From JBIQLO01 sp044464175 (GTDB taxonomy: Bacteria > Planctomycetota > Phycisphaerae > Tepidisphaerales > Tepidisphaeraceae), in NCBI GenBank assembly GCA_044464175.1, contig JBIQLO010000225.1, forward strand, positions 1 to 6,159: a stretch of DNA of 6,159 bases, read 5' to 3'. A program made the translations under genes and the position numbers. Shown here in pieces: positions 1-6,159 of the stretch (its first letter is position 1; each line of letters opens with the position of its first letter). The notes beneath the pieces were generated by a model. It did not search any database. It had not been told where the DNA came from and saw nothing but the letters and a program-made list of their open reading frames with translations.

Positions 1-1
1 G

Positions 2-1564
2 ATTGGCCCGGTGACGATGGAGGACCGCAGCAGCAAGAGCGCCATGCTGCTCCGCACCGCCACCGCCGATGTGCCGACCGGCACCCGCTCCATCCGGGTG
101 ACGATGACCAGCGTTAAATCCGACGCCACCGGCACCAACAACGACGGCTACCTTGACCTGCTGTCGCTGACGTTGCGGCCCCCCCCGGTGACGCCCACCA
201 ATCCAACCCCGCTGGGCCTCTGGCGATTCGATGATGATTTCACCGACGTGATGGGCGTCCACAACCTGACCAGCTCCGCCTCGTTCACAACCGGACGGCA
301 TGACAGCGGCATGGAACTGAGAGGGTCAGCCGCCTACGCCGCCACCTATTCCGGTGCGGTTCTGGATACCAGCAAGAGTTTCACGGTTTGCTGCTGGGCG
401 CAACTGACGGGCACCAGTGAACACAATACGTTCGTCTCGCAATCGGGCGTGAATGTCTCAGCGTTCTTCCTGAAGCTCCACCGTATCAGCGGTAAAAACT
501 ATGCCGAGTTCGCGCTGTTCACTGGCGACAATATCGCCGATGGGGCGGCGGGGCCCAGCAGTGAATTTACGATTCCCAAAAGCGGGTGGGTGCATCTGGC
601 GGGGGTCTACAGTCAAGAAGATCAACAGGCCCGTCTTTATGTCAATGGCTATCTCGTCGATTCCGTCGATGTGACCACGCCTCCATACAGCGCAACGACG
701 GAATTTGCGGTGGGTCATGCGGTTTATGCCGGCAGCTTTGTCGATCCCCCAACCGGCGCAGTGGATGACGTTTGTGTGTTCCAGGCGGCACTGAATGCCG
801 AGGAAATCCGCACGGTCAAAAACAACTGGATGGAGCCGGATGCGATCCCCGCATGGTCGGGCGAATATCTGCTCAACGGCGACGGGGCGGACTCCAGCGG
901 CAACGGGAAAGACCTGTCGATGGCATCCAATGCCACGTTCGGCACTGGTTTTAAGGGGCAGGGCCTGGCCAGCGACGGCGGCAGTGATGAGTACGGCATC
1001 ACCTCCGGCGCGGTGATTGACACCACGCAAAGTTACACCGTCATGGGATGGGTCAAGCACAACGGCGGCGGGGCGGACGATTACCAGGCCATCGCCAGCC
1101 AGCGGGCGCAGCATGTGTCGGCGTTCTTTCTCCAGCCCAAATCGGCAGGCTCCCTCAAACCCCGCTTCGCCATTACGCAGACCGACAGTACATCGACGAA
1201 TCGACCCGACGTGATCGCAACCGATGAAATCCCGTCCGGGGTGTTTACGCACCTTTGCGGTGTTGTGGACACCAGTACCTCCAAGGCAATGCTCTACATC
1301 AACGGCACACTGGCGGGATCGGTGTCGTTTGCCGGGCTTCTGGATGCGACGGTCGGATTTTCGGTCAATGATGGATGGTGGGATGACCAGTTCCAGAATC
1401 GGCTGGACGGCACCAGCGATGAAATCCGAGCAGTGCAGGCGGCGTTGTCGATGGAGCAGATTCACGACGCGATGAATAACTGGACCTCGGCCGCCCCGAC
1501 CATCTCCCCCGCCTTCTTCATCATCCAGAACGCCGCCCGGAGGCTGGCGGGGGGTGCGTTATGA
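2..1564 (+). CDS. Tandem LamG-domain virion/fibre-like protein, 5'-truncated
   Basis: This is the C-terminal part of a larger protein. The frame is open to the left edge (I-G-P precedes the first possible start, GTG at 11), so the true start is probably outside the window. Counting from that GTG, residues 1-56 look like the end of a beta-sandwich domain: VPTGTRSIRV followed by an NDGYLDLLSLTL strand, a pattern seen at the end of domains in secreted and tail-fibre proteins. A Pro/Thr linker (57-67) follows. Then come two LamG/concanavalin A-like domains, about 69-273 and 282-491. Each has the LW/YLLNG opening strand, a SGAV(L/I)DT..S(F/Y)TV strand, a LY(V/I)NG hairpin and an AAL..E(E/Q)I helix before a closing NNW. 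Such domains usually bind glycans or surface proteins. Beside a tail-like gene and packaging genes, adsorption is the likely role, but this is inferred. The stop overlaps the next start as ATGA. A secreted host protein is the main alternative. Confidence 0.75.
   Translation: MGPVTMEDRSSKSAMLLRTATADVPTGTRSIRVTMTSVKSDATGTNNDGYLDLLSLTLRPPPVTPTNPTPLGLWRFDDDFTDVMGVHNLTSSASFTTGRHDSGMELRGSAAYAATYSGAVLDTSKSFTVCCWAQLTGTSEHNTFVSQSGVNVSAFFLKLHRISGKNYAEFALFTGDNIADGAAGPSSEFTIPKSGWVHLAGVYSQEDQQARLYVNGYLVDSVDVTTPPYSATTEFAVGHAVYAGSFVDPPTGAVDDVCVFQAALNAEEIRTVKNNWMEPDAIPAWSGEYLLNGDGADSSGNGKDLSMASNATFGTGFKGQGLASDGGSDEYGITSGAVIDTTQSYTVMGWVKHNGGGADDYQAIASQRAQHVSAFFLQPKSAGSLKPRFAITQTDSTSTNRPDVIATDEIPSGVFTHLCGVVDTSTSKAMLYINGTLAGSVSFAGLLDATVGFSVNDGWWDDQFQNRLDGTSDEIRAVQAALSMEQIHDAMNNWTSAAPTISPAFFIIQNAARRLAGGAL
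179..186 (+). other. Eight-cytosine homopolymer in the interdomain linker
   Basis: A run of eight C encodes part of the RPPPVTP linker, just before the first LamG domain. The reading frame is intact across it, joining the upstream beta-domain to LamG1. Runs of this length are prone to replication slippage and to sequencing error. No function is shown. Confidence 0.5.
215..1483 (+). repeat. Internal duplication of LamG domain
   Basis: Two diverged copies of one roughly 205-residue domain lie in tandem, at about 215-829 and 854-1483. Matching blocks occur in the same order in both copies: SGAVLDTSKSFTV versus SGAVIDTTQSYTV; VSAFFLK versus VSAFFLQ; HLAGVY versus HLCGVV; ARLYVNGYLVDSV versus AMLYINGTLAGSV; and VFQAALNAEEI versus AVQAALSMEQI, each ending in NNW. 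Copy 1 has a Cys-Cys pair (residues 127-128) where copy 2 has Met-Gly. The copies are similar only at the protein level, so the duplication is old or the domains were acquired separately. Confidence 0.75.
1561..1564 (+). promoter_or_regulatory. ATGA stop/start overlap (translational coupling)
   Basis: The TGA of the LamG gene overlaps the ATG of the next gene as ATGA. Upstream lie a G-rich run (about 1549-1554) at suitable spacing, which is only a weak Shine-Dalgarno match, and a GGAGG at 1539-1543, which is rather far away (17 bases). Re-initiation by ribosomes finishing the upstream gene is the likely way this start is used. Confidence 0.6.
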
Positions 1565-3057
1565 GCGTGTCGCGCAAGGTGGTTTTTTTGGTGATGGGCG
1601 CGGATGGAAGCGGCAAGGCTGGGCTGACGGTCAATACGGACTTCTTCGCCTATTACACGATCGTCGGCTCGCTGACCACCGCAATTACCACGGCGAGCGA
1701 CTTGGGCGATGGGTTCTACTCGGCCAGCGTGTCGGCGGATGCGACCGATGAAGTAATCCTGACCGGCAAGTACACCGATGGGGATGTGACGCTTCCGGTT
1801 GTGGGCTGGCCGGTGTCGCCTTGGGTGGTGTCCACGTTTGACGCGGCCAACGACGGAGTGATTCTGGGGGCGACGCAGAGCAACTACGCCCCGGCCAAGG
1901 CGGGGGATGCCATGACGCTGACCGCCGGGGAGCGTACGGCCATCGGCACGGCCGTTTGGGCGACGACAACGCGCACACTTTCGAGCTTTGGGACGCTGGT
2001 GGCGGATATTTGGGCGAATGCCACCCGCACGCTCACGGCCTTTGCATTCACGCCCTCGCTGGATGCGGCATATGACAAGGCCAAGACGGCGGCGCAGGCC
2101 TCGGACATTCCCTCGGCTTCCACGATTGCCGCGGCGGTCTGGAATGCCTTGACCAGCGGCATGACGACGGCGGGGAGCATCGGGAAGAAGCTCGCGGATT
2201 GGGTGGTGGGCAAAGTGCTGAGCGTCCAAGCCGACGCCATCGACGCGGCCAGCATCAAACAGGACGCCCGCGATGCCATCGCCACTACCGTCGAGTCACA
2301 CCTGCTCGACGAGGGCGACAGCCAGATGCTCATTAACGCCATCGTGGAAGCTATTGGCAACGTGAACATGGATCAAACCGTGCTGGTGGCCGCGATCCGG
2401 GCGGACCTTGAGCGCACGGGCGGGAACCTCAACACGGTCATTGGGCGGCTGACCGCCTCGCGGGCGGCCAATCTCGACAATCTCGACGCCACCGTGAGCA
2501 GCGCCAAGGACAGCGCCGACGCGGCCAAGGCCTCGGCCGATGCGGCCCTGCGGCCCACCACGGCGGGACGGACGCTGGATGTGGACGCGAATGGACAGAC
2601 GGCCGCCAACAATATGCGGGGGACCGACAACGCCTATACGGGGACGCCGCCGACGAAAGAGGCGATCGCCGCGCAGGTGTGGGCGGATGATGGAGCGCCG
2701 GCGGTCGATGAGGACGGGAATGTCTTCGTCGATATGGGCCAGTCCACGCCCGGCGGCAACACGCTGGGAGGGCAGTTGGACAAGGCGGGGACGGCCTCTG
2801 GTGTTGGAGTGCCGGGCGGCGATGCCGTGACCATCACCATTACGGACCCGACAAGCGGCAATCCAATCGCCGATGCCGACGTTTGGGTTACATCCACAGC
2901 CTCGCGGACCACGGTGGTTGATGGCACTTACCAGACCAATTCCAGCGGTGAGGTGACGTTCACGCTGAGCAATGGCGTAACCTACTACCTCTGGGCACAG
3001 AAGGATGGGCGGCAAGCGATCAGCGGAACTCAATTCCAGGCGGTGAAAGATGGGTAA
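1561..3057 (+). CDS. Modular phage tail/baseplate-type structural protein
   Basis: This 498-residue protein has no exact family name from sequence alone but has a recognisable phage tail-protein layout. Residues 1-85 resemble the N-terminal domain of baseplate/fibre proteins (short strands, GSGKAGLTV, then FFAYYTIVG, then DGFYSASVSA). Residues 110-215 carry repeated VW-type motifs: LTAGERTAIGTAVW, ADIWANATRTLTAF and IAAAVWNALTSG. An Ala-rich, probably coiled-coil region follows (about 220-330) and includes RLTASRAANLDNLDATVSS, a motif frequent in phage tail and fibre proteins. Another AAQVWADDG motif lies near 370, and then a Gly-rich hinge. Residues 421-495 look like a carboxypeptidase-regulatory or Ig-like beta-sandwich (GNPIADADVWV, then NSSGEVTFTLSNGVTYYLWA). 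No signal peptide or catalytic motif is visible. Coupling to the LamG gene suggests a joint role at the virion surface. Its exact place (baseplate, fibre or decoration) is unknown. Confidence 0.7.
   Translation: MSVSRKVVFLVMGADGSGKAGLTVNTDFFAYYTIVGSLTTAITTASDLGDGFYSASVSADATDEVILTGKYTDGDVTLPVVGWPVSPWVVSTFDAANDGVILGATQSNYAPAKAGDAMTLTAGERTAIGTAVWATTTRTLSSFGTLVADIWANATRTLTAFAFTPSLDAAYDKAKTAAQASDIPSASTIAAAVWNALTSGMTTAGSIGKKLADWVVGKVLSVQADAIDAASIKQDARDAIATTVESHLLDEGDSQMLINAIVEAIGNVNMDQTVLVAAIRADLERTGGNLNTVIGRLTASRAANLDNLDATVSSAKDSADAAKASADAALRPTTAGRTLDVDANGQTAANNMRGTDNAYTGTPPTKEAIAAQVWADDGAPAVDEDGNVFVDMGQSTPGGNTLGGQLDKAGTASGVGVPGGDAVTITITDPTSGNPIADADVWVTSTASRTTVVDGTYQTNSSGEVTFTLSNGVTYYLWAQKDGRQAISGTQFQAVKDG
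1957..2043 (+). repeat. Two-copy W-A-x-x-TRTL-x-x-F motif, 18-residue period
   Basis: Within the tail-type protein, WATTTRTLSSF (1957-1989) is followed by WANATRTLTAF (2011-2043). The repeat starts are exactly 54 bases (18 residues) apart. The intervening GTLVADI leads into the second Trp. Related VW motifs recur at residues 193-194 and 373-374. Regularly spaced motifs of this kind suggest a repetitive shaft. Confidence 0.6.
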
Positions 3058-3499
3058 CAGCTTTACGATGCCGGTTGCCACAACCGCCGACACCGCCTCC
3101 GGCCATTACGCCGATCAGGCGGATATGGAGGCCAAATTCGGCGCAATCAATGTCCAGATTTGGAGCAACAAGGATAACGACACAGCCGACACGGATACCA
3201 TCGCGGTACAGCGGGCGCTGGACCTGGCAGACGAAAAACTCAATAGCTTTTTCAGGGACGGCCCGTATGCAGTGCCATTGACTCCGATTACCGACATGAT
3301 CCGGGATTGGGCTGTGGTCATGGCGGGCTATGAACTCTATTTCGCCCGTGGCATGCGGGACAAGAAAGACACCGTGGGAAATTTGCTGAAGGAACTATTG
3401 GAGGCCGTCAAGCGGGAGATGCGTCAATATCGCTCCGGCGTCCTTAGATTGGAATGTACCCGCCGTTGGTCCGCGCCTTCGGCTCCAACCGCCTGCTAA
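3050..3499 (+). CDS. Mu gp36-like (DUF1320) head-tail connector protein
   Basis: This small, mostly helical protein matches the DUF1320/phage gp36 pattern. The family usually opens near YATxADLExxFG; here HYADQADMEAKFG is at residues 19-31. Next come an IWSNKDND segment, the helix VQRALDLADEKLNSFF (53-68), the Y-x-V-P-L turn (73-77), and the long helices DMIRDWAVVMAGYELYFARG and VGNLLKELLEAVKREM. Proteins of this family are thought to act as head-tail connectors beneath the portal. There are about 18 extra residues before the usual family start. ATG 3068 would remove six of them, but ATG 3050 is preferred because it overlaps the previous stop by 8 bases and has a weak GGTG 4-5 bases upstream. 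The last 15 or so residues (after RLEC) are not clearly conserved. Confidence 0.72.
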   Translation: MGNSFTMPVATTADTASGHYADQADMEAKFGAINVQIWSNKDNDTADTDTIAVQRALDLADEKLNSFFRDGPYAVPLTPITDMIRDWAVVMAGYELYFARGMRDKKDTVGNLLKELLEAVKREMRQYRSGVLRLECTRRWSAPSAPTAC

Positions 3500-3503
3500 A
3501 GCC

Positions 3504-3881
3504 ATGGCCGACCGAGACAAGAACGGATTTTTTGCCAAGGGAAACAAGATCGGAAGAGGCAATCCCTTCATCAAACAGGTCAATGACTTCCGCGCAGCCA
3601 TCATCGAGTGCACCACGCGGGAGCAGATTCAGGAATTGATCGGCGTTCTGTACGCAAAGGGCATGTCGGGCGACGTGAAGGCGGCCAAGGAGTACCTGGA
3701 TCGCGTGATCGGCCCGCCCAAGCAAGACATCGGCGTCACTGGGGAAAACGGCGGCCCGATTCAGGTTCAAGCCGTCCGCTCGGATATGCAGAGGCTTCTC
3801 CAGAATCCGCAACTGTTCGAGCAAACCCAAAAGCTGTTGGCGCAACTGTCCGATGCCGTCGATGAGTCCGAGTCAGCTTGA
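3504..3881 (+). CDS. Probable small terminase subunit (DUF5681-like N-terminus)
   Basis: A 125-residue protein lies directly before terL. Its N-terminus has the FFAKGNKIGRGNPF signature (residues 9-22), a short basic Gly/Asn-rich stretch found in DUF5681-like phage proteins often located next to terminases. A helical region follows, with FRAAIIECTTREQIQELIGVLY and a GDVKAAKEYLDRVIGPPKQ segment (57-74). This resembles the DNA-binding part of many small terminases, where a GD-x-x-A-x-x-x-LDR-x-xG-P-P motif is common. The C-terminal third (about 93-118) is a polar helix that could mediate oligomerisation. The expected role is recognising packaging sites on the phage genome and loading TerL. The start lies 4 bases after the preceding stop with no clear Shine-Dalgarno, so coupling is likely. 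The small-subunit call rests on motif pattern plus position. Confidence 0.65.
   Translation: MADRDKNGFFAKGNKIGRGNPFIKQVNDFRAAIIECTTREQIQELIGVLYAKGMSGDVKAAKEYLDRVIGPPKQDIGVTGENGGPIQVQAVRSDMQRLLQNPQLFEQTQKLLAQLSDAVDESESA
3853..3881 (+). other. 29-base overlap of small-terminase and terL genes
   Basis: The terL frame begins inside the last codons of the preceding gene, in the +1 frame relative to it. With the alternative ATG 3862 the overlap is 20 bases. Close overlap of the two terminase genes is common and fits coupled synthesis in a fixed ratio. Confidence 0.7.
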
Positions 3882-5319
3882 CCGCCTGAATGAAATCGCG
3901 TGGCGGCTTTGCCCGCATACTTTCGGACAGCACGCCAGCAATGGACGATGGACCCCTTACGGCTACCAGCGGTTCATCGGCGAACTGATTGCTTCCCGCG
4001 TGGCTCGCGGCAACGGGCGGCTGATTATCGAAGCCCCACCCCGGCACGGAAAGTCGGAACTCATCAGCAAATGGACGCCAACGTGGTTTCTGGACAACCT
4101 GCCGCACAAAAAGGTGATTCTATGCTCCTATGGGGCGGAACTGGCGCAAAATTTCGGAAGACAAGTCCGCAACGAATTCAGCCAGAACACCCATTTGATG
4201 ACGAAGCTGCGGGACGACTCCACGGCGGCCAACCGCTGGAACACGGAAGAGGGGGGCGGCATGCTCGCCGTGGGCGTCAGCGGGCCGGTCATCGGGTTCG
4301 GCGGCGATTTAATCATCATCGACGACCCGCATAAGAATTGGGAAGAGGCCCACAGCTACACGGTTCGCCAAAGCTGTATCGACTGGTTTGGCGGCACGCT
4401 CTACAGCCGACTTGAGCCCAACGCCACCATTGTCATCGCCATGCAGCGGCTCCATCCGGACGACCTGGCCGGGTGGCTGATCGAGAATCATCCTGACCCG
4501 TGGGAAGTGGTTCGCCTGCCCGCCATCGCCGAGGCAGGAGATGCGATGGGACGACAGCCGGGTGATCCACTTTGCCCGGAGCGATATGACACGGAGGCAC
4601 TGGGTCGCATCCGCAACGGCTTGGCGACCGCCGGGGCATGGGAGGCGATGTACCAGCAAGACCCGCAGTCTGGCGGTACTGGCCGCCTCTACAGCGGATT
4701 CAGCGAGGAGAACATCGACAAGTCGCTGGTGCTGCGAAACGAACTGCCGTTGCAAATTGCCTTCGACTTCAACCGTAATCCGGGCATGCACGTGATCCTG
4801 GGCCAGCACGATCCGGCCGCCGACCTGTTGACCGCCGTTCACGAAATCCACGGCCCCTACATGAAGCTCGCCCCCGCATTGGACGCGATTGAAAATCTGG
4901 TCAAGGGATTGGGCGGATTCCGCTGGCGGGAGGTTCATATTTTCGGTGATGCCACCGGCACGCAAAACCGGGCCGAAACAACCATGACCTGCTACGAAAT
5001 GATCCTTGACTGGCTCAAGCGGATGCGATGGCCCTATCGCATGAAAGTGCCCGGCCGCAACCCGCCGGTGTTGAGCCGGATCGAAACCTTCAACGCGGCA
5101 TTGCGGGATGTTTCCGGGGACATCCATTACCGCCTTCATCCCCGGTGCTCGCGGCTGCTGGCGGACTTGCGGGAGATGAAAGAGGACGAACAGGGAATGG
5201 AGGATAAGCGGGACGAAAAGCTCTCCCATGCCTCCAGCGCCGAGGGGTATCGCGTCCATTGGCTCCGGCCGGTTCGGCGGCTTGTCAGCAGCGGCGGCTC
5301 CATCGGCTTTGCAGGATAA
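3853..5319 (+). CDS. terL: Terminase large subunit (packaging ATPase and nuclease)
   Basis: TerL pumps phage DNA into the prohead using ATP and cuts the concatemer. The 488 residues suit the family. The ATPase domain has a TPYGYQRFIGE adenine-side segment (34-44), the Walker A APPRHGKSE (61-69, Lys67), and a GFGGDLIIIDDPHKNWEEA Walker B region (148-166, Asp157/Asp158). It also has the coupling motif AMQRLHPDDLAGWL (196-209), typical of this terminase group. The link to the nuclease includes AWEAMYQQDPQ (262-272). The C-terminal RNase H-like nuclease shows FDFNRNP (Asp305) and FGDATGTQNR (Asp366). Near the end, SHASSAEGYRVHW (458-470) matches the family's HxSDAxGY block, but Ser462 is where Asp is normally found. 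The gene overlaps the small-subunit gene by 29 bases. ATG 3862 (MSPSQL) is an equally plausible start; neither start has a good Shine-Dalgarno. Confidence 0.93.
   Translation: MPSMSPSQLDRLNEIAWRLCPHTFGQHASNGRWTPYGYQRFIGELIASRVARGNGRLIIEAPPRHGKSELISKWTPTWFLDNLPHKKVILCSYGAELAQNFGRQVRNEFSQNTHLMTKLRDDSTAANRWNTEEGGGMLAVGVSGPVIGFGGDLIIIDDPHKNWEEAHSYTVRQSCIDWFGGTLYSRLEPNATIVIAMQRLHPDDLAGWLIENHPDPWEVVRLPAIAEAGDAMGRQPGDPLCPERYDTEALGRIRNGLATAGAWEAMYQQDPQSGGTGRLYSGFSEENIDKSLVLRNELPLQIAFDFNRNPGMHVILGQHDPAADLLTAVHEIHGPYMKLAPALDAIENLVKGLGGFRWREVHIFGDATGTQNRAETTMTCYEMILDWLKRMRWPYRMKVPGRNPPVLSRIETFNAALRDVSGDIHYRLHPRCSRLLADLREMKEDEQGMEDKRDEKLSHASSAEGYRVHWLRPVRRLVSSGGSIGFAG
5313..5316 (+). promoter_or_regulatory. 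Shine-Dalgarno (AGGA) for the portal gene
   Basis: AGGA lies 9 bases before GTG 5326 and overlaps the last sense codons and stop of terL. It is the best ribosome-binding match in the window and supports GTG 5326 as the portal start over later ATG codons, the first of which (5518) lies inside the conserved part of the protein. Confidence 0.6.
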
Positions 5320-5325
5320 CCATTC

Positions 5326-6159
5326 GTGGCAAAAACCAACGACAAAACAGACCGCAGTGGCACGCGCCCCCGCGTTGCGCGAACCAAGGAACGCACCGGC
5401 TCGCAGACGAACGCCGGGCGTCCCGCCGGATCGACCAGCGTTGAACTGCCCGGATTCGCTGATCCGAAGAAGGCCACCTATGACCTGTATCGCACAATCT
5501 CCGCTCATCCGACGGTGGCGATGGTCATGCGGATCGTCCTGTCCCCCATCCTTAAAGGGGAATGGAGCTGGGTCAAGCGGGATGAGTCCGTGCCGGACGA
5601 ATGGGTGGAGCTGATCGAGAATACGTTCATTCCGATGGAGATGGGAGCCAAGCGGGACGGTCTTGAATCGCTGGCCATGGGTTGGTCTCCGTTTGAGCTG
5701 ATCTGGGATGTGGTCGATGGGCGGCTGGTGATTACGCAACTCAAGCCCCTTGCCCCAGACATCACAGAGGTGCTGGTGGATGACAAGGGGCATCCCGTGG
5801 GCTTGCGGAATCGCCCGGACGGCAAACCCGCCGAAAATCTGGCCATCGCTCAGAAAAAGGCATGGTTTTACACATATGACGGCCGCTATGGCAATCCCTA
5901 CGGGCGGTCGCGCCATGAGAACATTCGCAAGGTGTATTGCGAGGCGGAGGAAATCGCCAAGCGGCTGGCGCAGTACATGAAAAAAGTGTCGGGCGTCATT
6001 ACCCAGCTTCATTACCCTGAGGGCGGCACAAGCAAGGATGAGAACGGCACGGAAGTGTCCAACTTCGAGATCGCCCAGCGGATTCTGGCCGCCGTTGCCC
6101 AGGCCCGAAGCGTCTGCTTTCCCAACCTCTATTCCTCCGAGGCCAACGCCATGCAGGCG
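5326..6159 (+). CDS. Phage portal protein (DUF935/Mu gp29-like), 3'-truncated
   Basis: The frame is open for 278 codons from GTG 5326 to the window edge with no stop, so only the N-terminal half or so is present. The portal is the dodecameric ring at one capsid vertex; it docks TerL and passes DNA. Residues 2-40 are Lys/Arg/Thr/Gly-rich and probably disordered. Conserved parts follow: a DLYRTISAHPTVAMVMRIV helix (53-71), LKGEWSW (76-82), GWSPFELIWDVVDGRL (119-134), where DUF935 proteins have a G-x-(A/P)-x-E-L-x-W motif, and the linker strand ITQLKPLAP. The stretch YGNPYGRSRHENIRKVY (188-204) corresponds to the family's YGxPxGxS turn and is followed by the helix AEEIAKRLAQYMKK. Position directly after terL, 6 bases past its stop, is the usual portal location. 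The DUF935 subfamily is less certain than the portal call. Confidence 0.85.
   Translation, partial: MAKTNDKTDRSGTRPRVARTKERTGSQTNAGRPAGSTSVELPGFADPKKATYDLYRTISAHPTVAMVMRIVLSPILKGEWSWVKRDESVPDEWVELIENTFIPMEMGAKRDGLESLAMGWSPFELIWDVVDGRLVITQLKPLAPDITEVLVDDKGHPVGLRNRPDGKPAENLAIAQKKAWFYTYDGRYGNPYGRSRHENIRKVYCEAEEIAKRLAQYMKKVSGVITQLHYPEGGTSKDENGTEVSNFEIAQRILAAVAQARSVCFPNLYSSEANAMQA

Noticed and set aside
458..1465. 335-codon open frame on the minus strand opposite the LamG gene
   Set aside because: It has Arg/His-rich composition and no domain, and lies opposite conserved LamG blocks. It is best explained as a coding shadow.
1583..1590. T-TTT-TTG heptamer resembling a -1 frameshift slippery site
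   Set aside because: It lies only about eight codons into the gene, no stem-loop or pseudoknot is evident, and the -1 frame ends at 1751 with a product showing no recognisable domain.
1597..1623. GADGSGKAG near the N-terminus of the tail-type protein resembles a Walker A loop
   Set aside because: The Ser/Thr after GK is missing, there is no Walker B, and the segment fits the short-strand pattern of a baseplate-type N-terminal domain.
5547..5564. CCCC...TTAA...GGGG partial inverted repeat as a possible terminator
   Set aside because: It is short, lies within conserved portal coding sequence, and has no following T run.
4309..6012. 567-codon open frame on the minus strand opposite terL and the portal gene
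   Set aside because: The + strand encodes clear TerL and portal motifs over the same bases. The antisense product is rich in His, Arg, Pro and Gly without recognisable domains, as expected for a mirror frame of GC-rich genes.
1..6159. Defence, toxin-antitoxin, CRISPR, tRNA or integrase features
   Set aside because: No repeat-spacer pattern, tRNA-like fold, recombinase motif or small accessory gene pair was found; nearly every base is taken up by phage structural and packaging genes.

Overview
The window is a compact, one-directional block of bacteriophage (or prophage) structural and DNA-packaging genes. Six genes are readable, all on the + strand. The first is cut by the left edge and the last by the right edge. 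From left to right they are: (1) the C-terminal part of a large protein with two tandem LamG/concanavalin-like domains; (2) a modular tail- or baseplate-type structural protein with VW-type repeats and a C-terminal Ig-like domain; (3) a Mu gp36-like (DUF1320) head-tail connector protein; (4) a probable small terminase subunit; (5) the large terminase subunit, TerL; (6) the N-terminal half of a portal protein of the DUF935/Mu gp29-like type, which starts at GTG and runs off the window.

The genes are packed end to end: an ATGA overlap, an 8-base overlap, a 3-base-scale gap (4 bases), a 29-base overlap and a 6-base gap. There is no intergenic space for a promoter or terminator, so all six are probably read as one late transcript, with several starts depending on translational coupling. 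The only convincing ribosome binding site is the AGGA in front of the portal gene, and it overlaps the terL stop region.

Genes 4 to 6 form the classic packaging set. The small subunit recognises phage DNA, TerL is the ATP-driven motor and nuclease, and the portal is the ring through which DNA enters the capsid. Gene 3 would sit at the portal-tail interface. Genes 1 and 2 look like the adsorption or fibre end of the virion. The LamG domains are candidate glycan- or surface-binding modules, and gene 2 has a typical modular tail-protein layout. It is unusual that adsorption genes and a gp36-like connector lie upstream of the terminase; in Mu-like phages the order is packaging, head, connector, tail, fibre.

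The host cannot be identified from this window. The DNA is GC-rich by eye. LamG domains of this style are common in Planctomycetes and other PVC bacteria, and in environmental phages, but that is only a hint. No integrase, host gene, RNA gene, CRISPR array, insertion sequence or defence system is visible. Long antisense open frames opposite genes 1, 5 and 6 look like by-products of GC-rich codon use.
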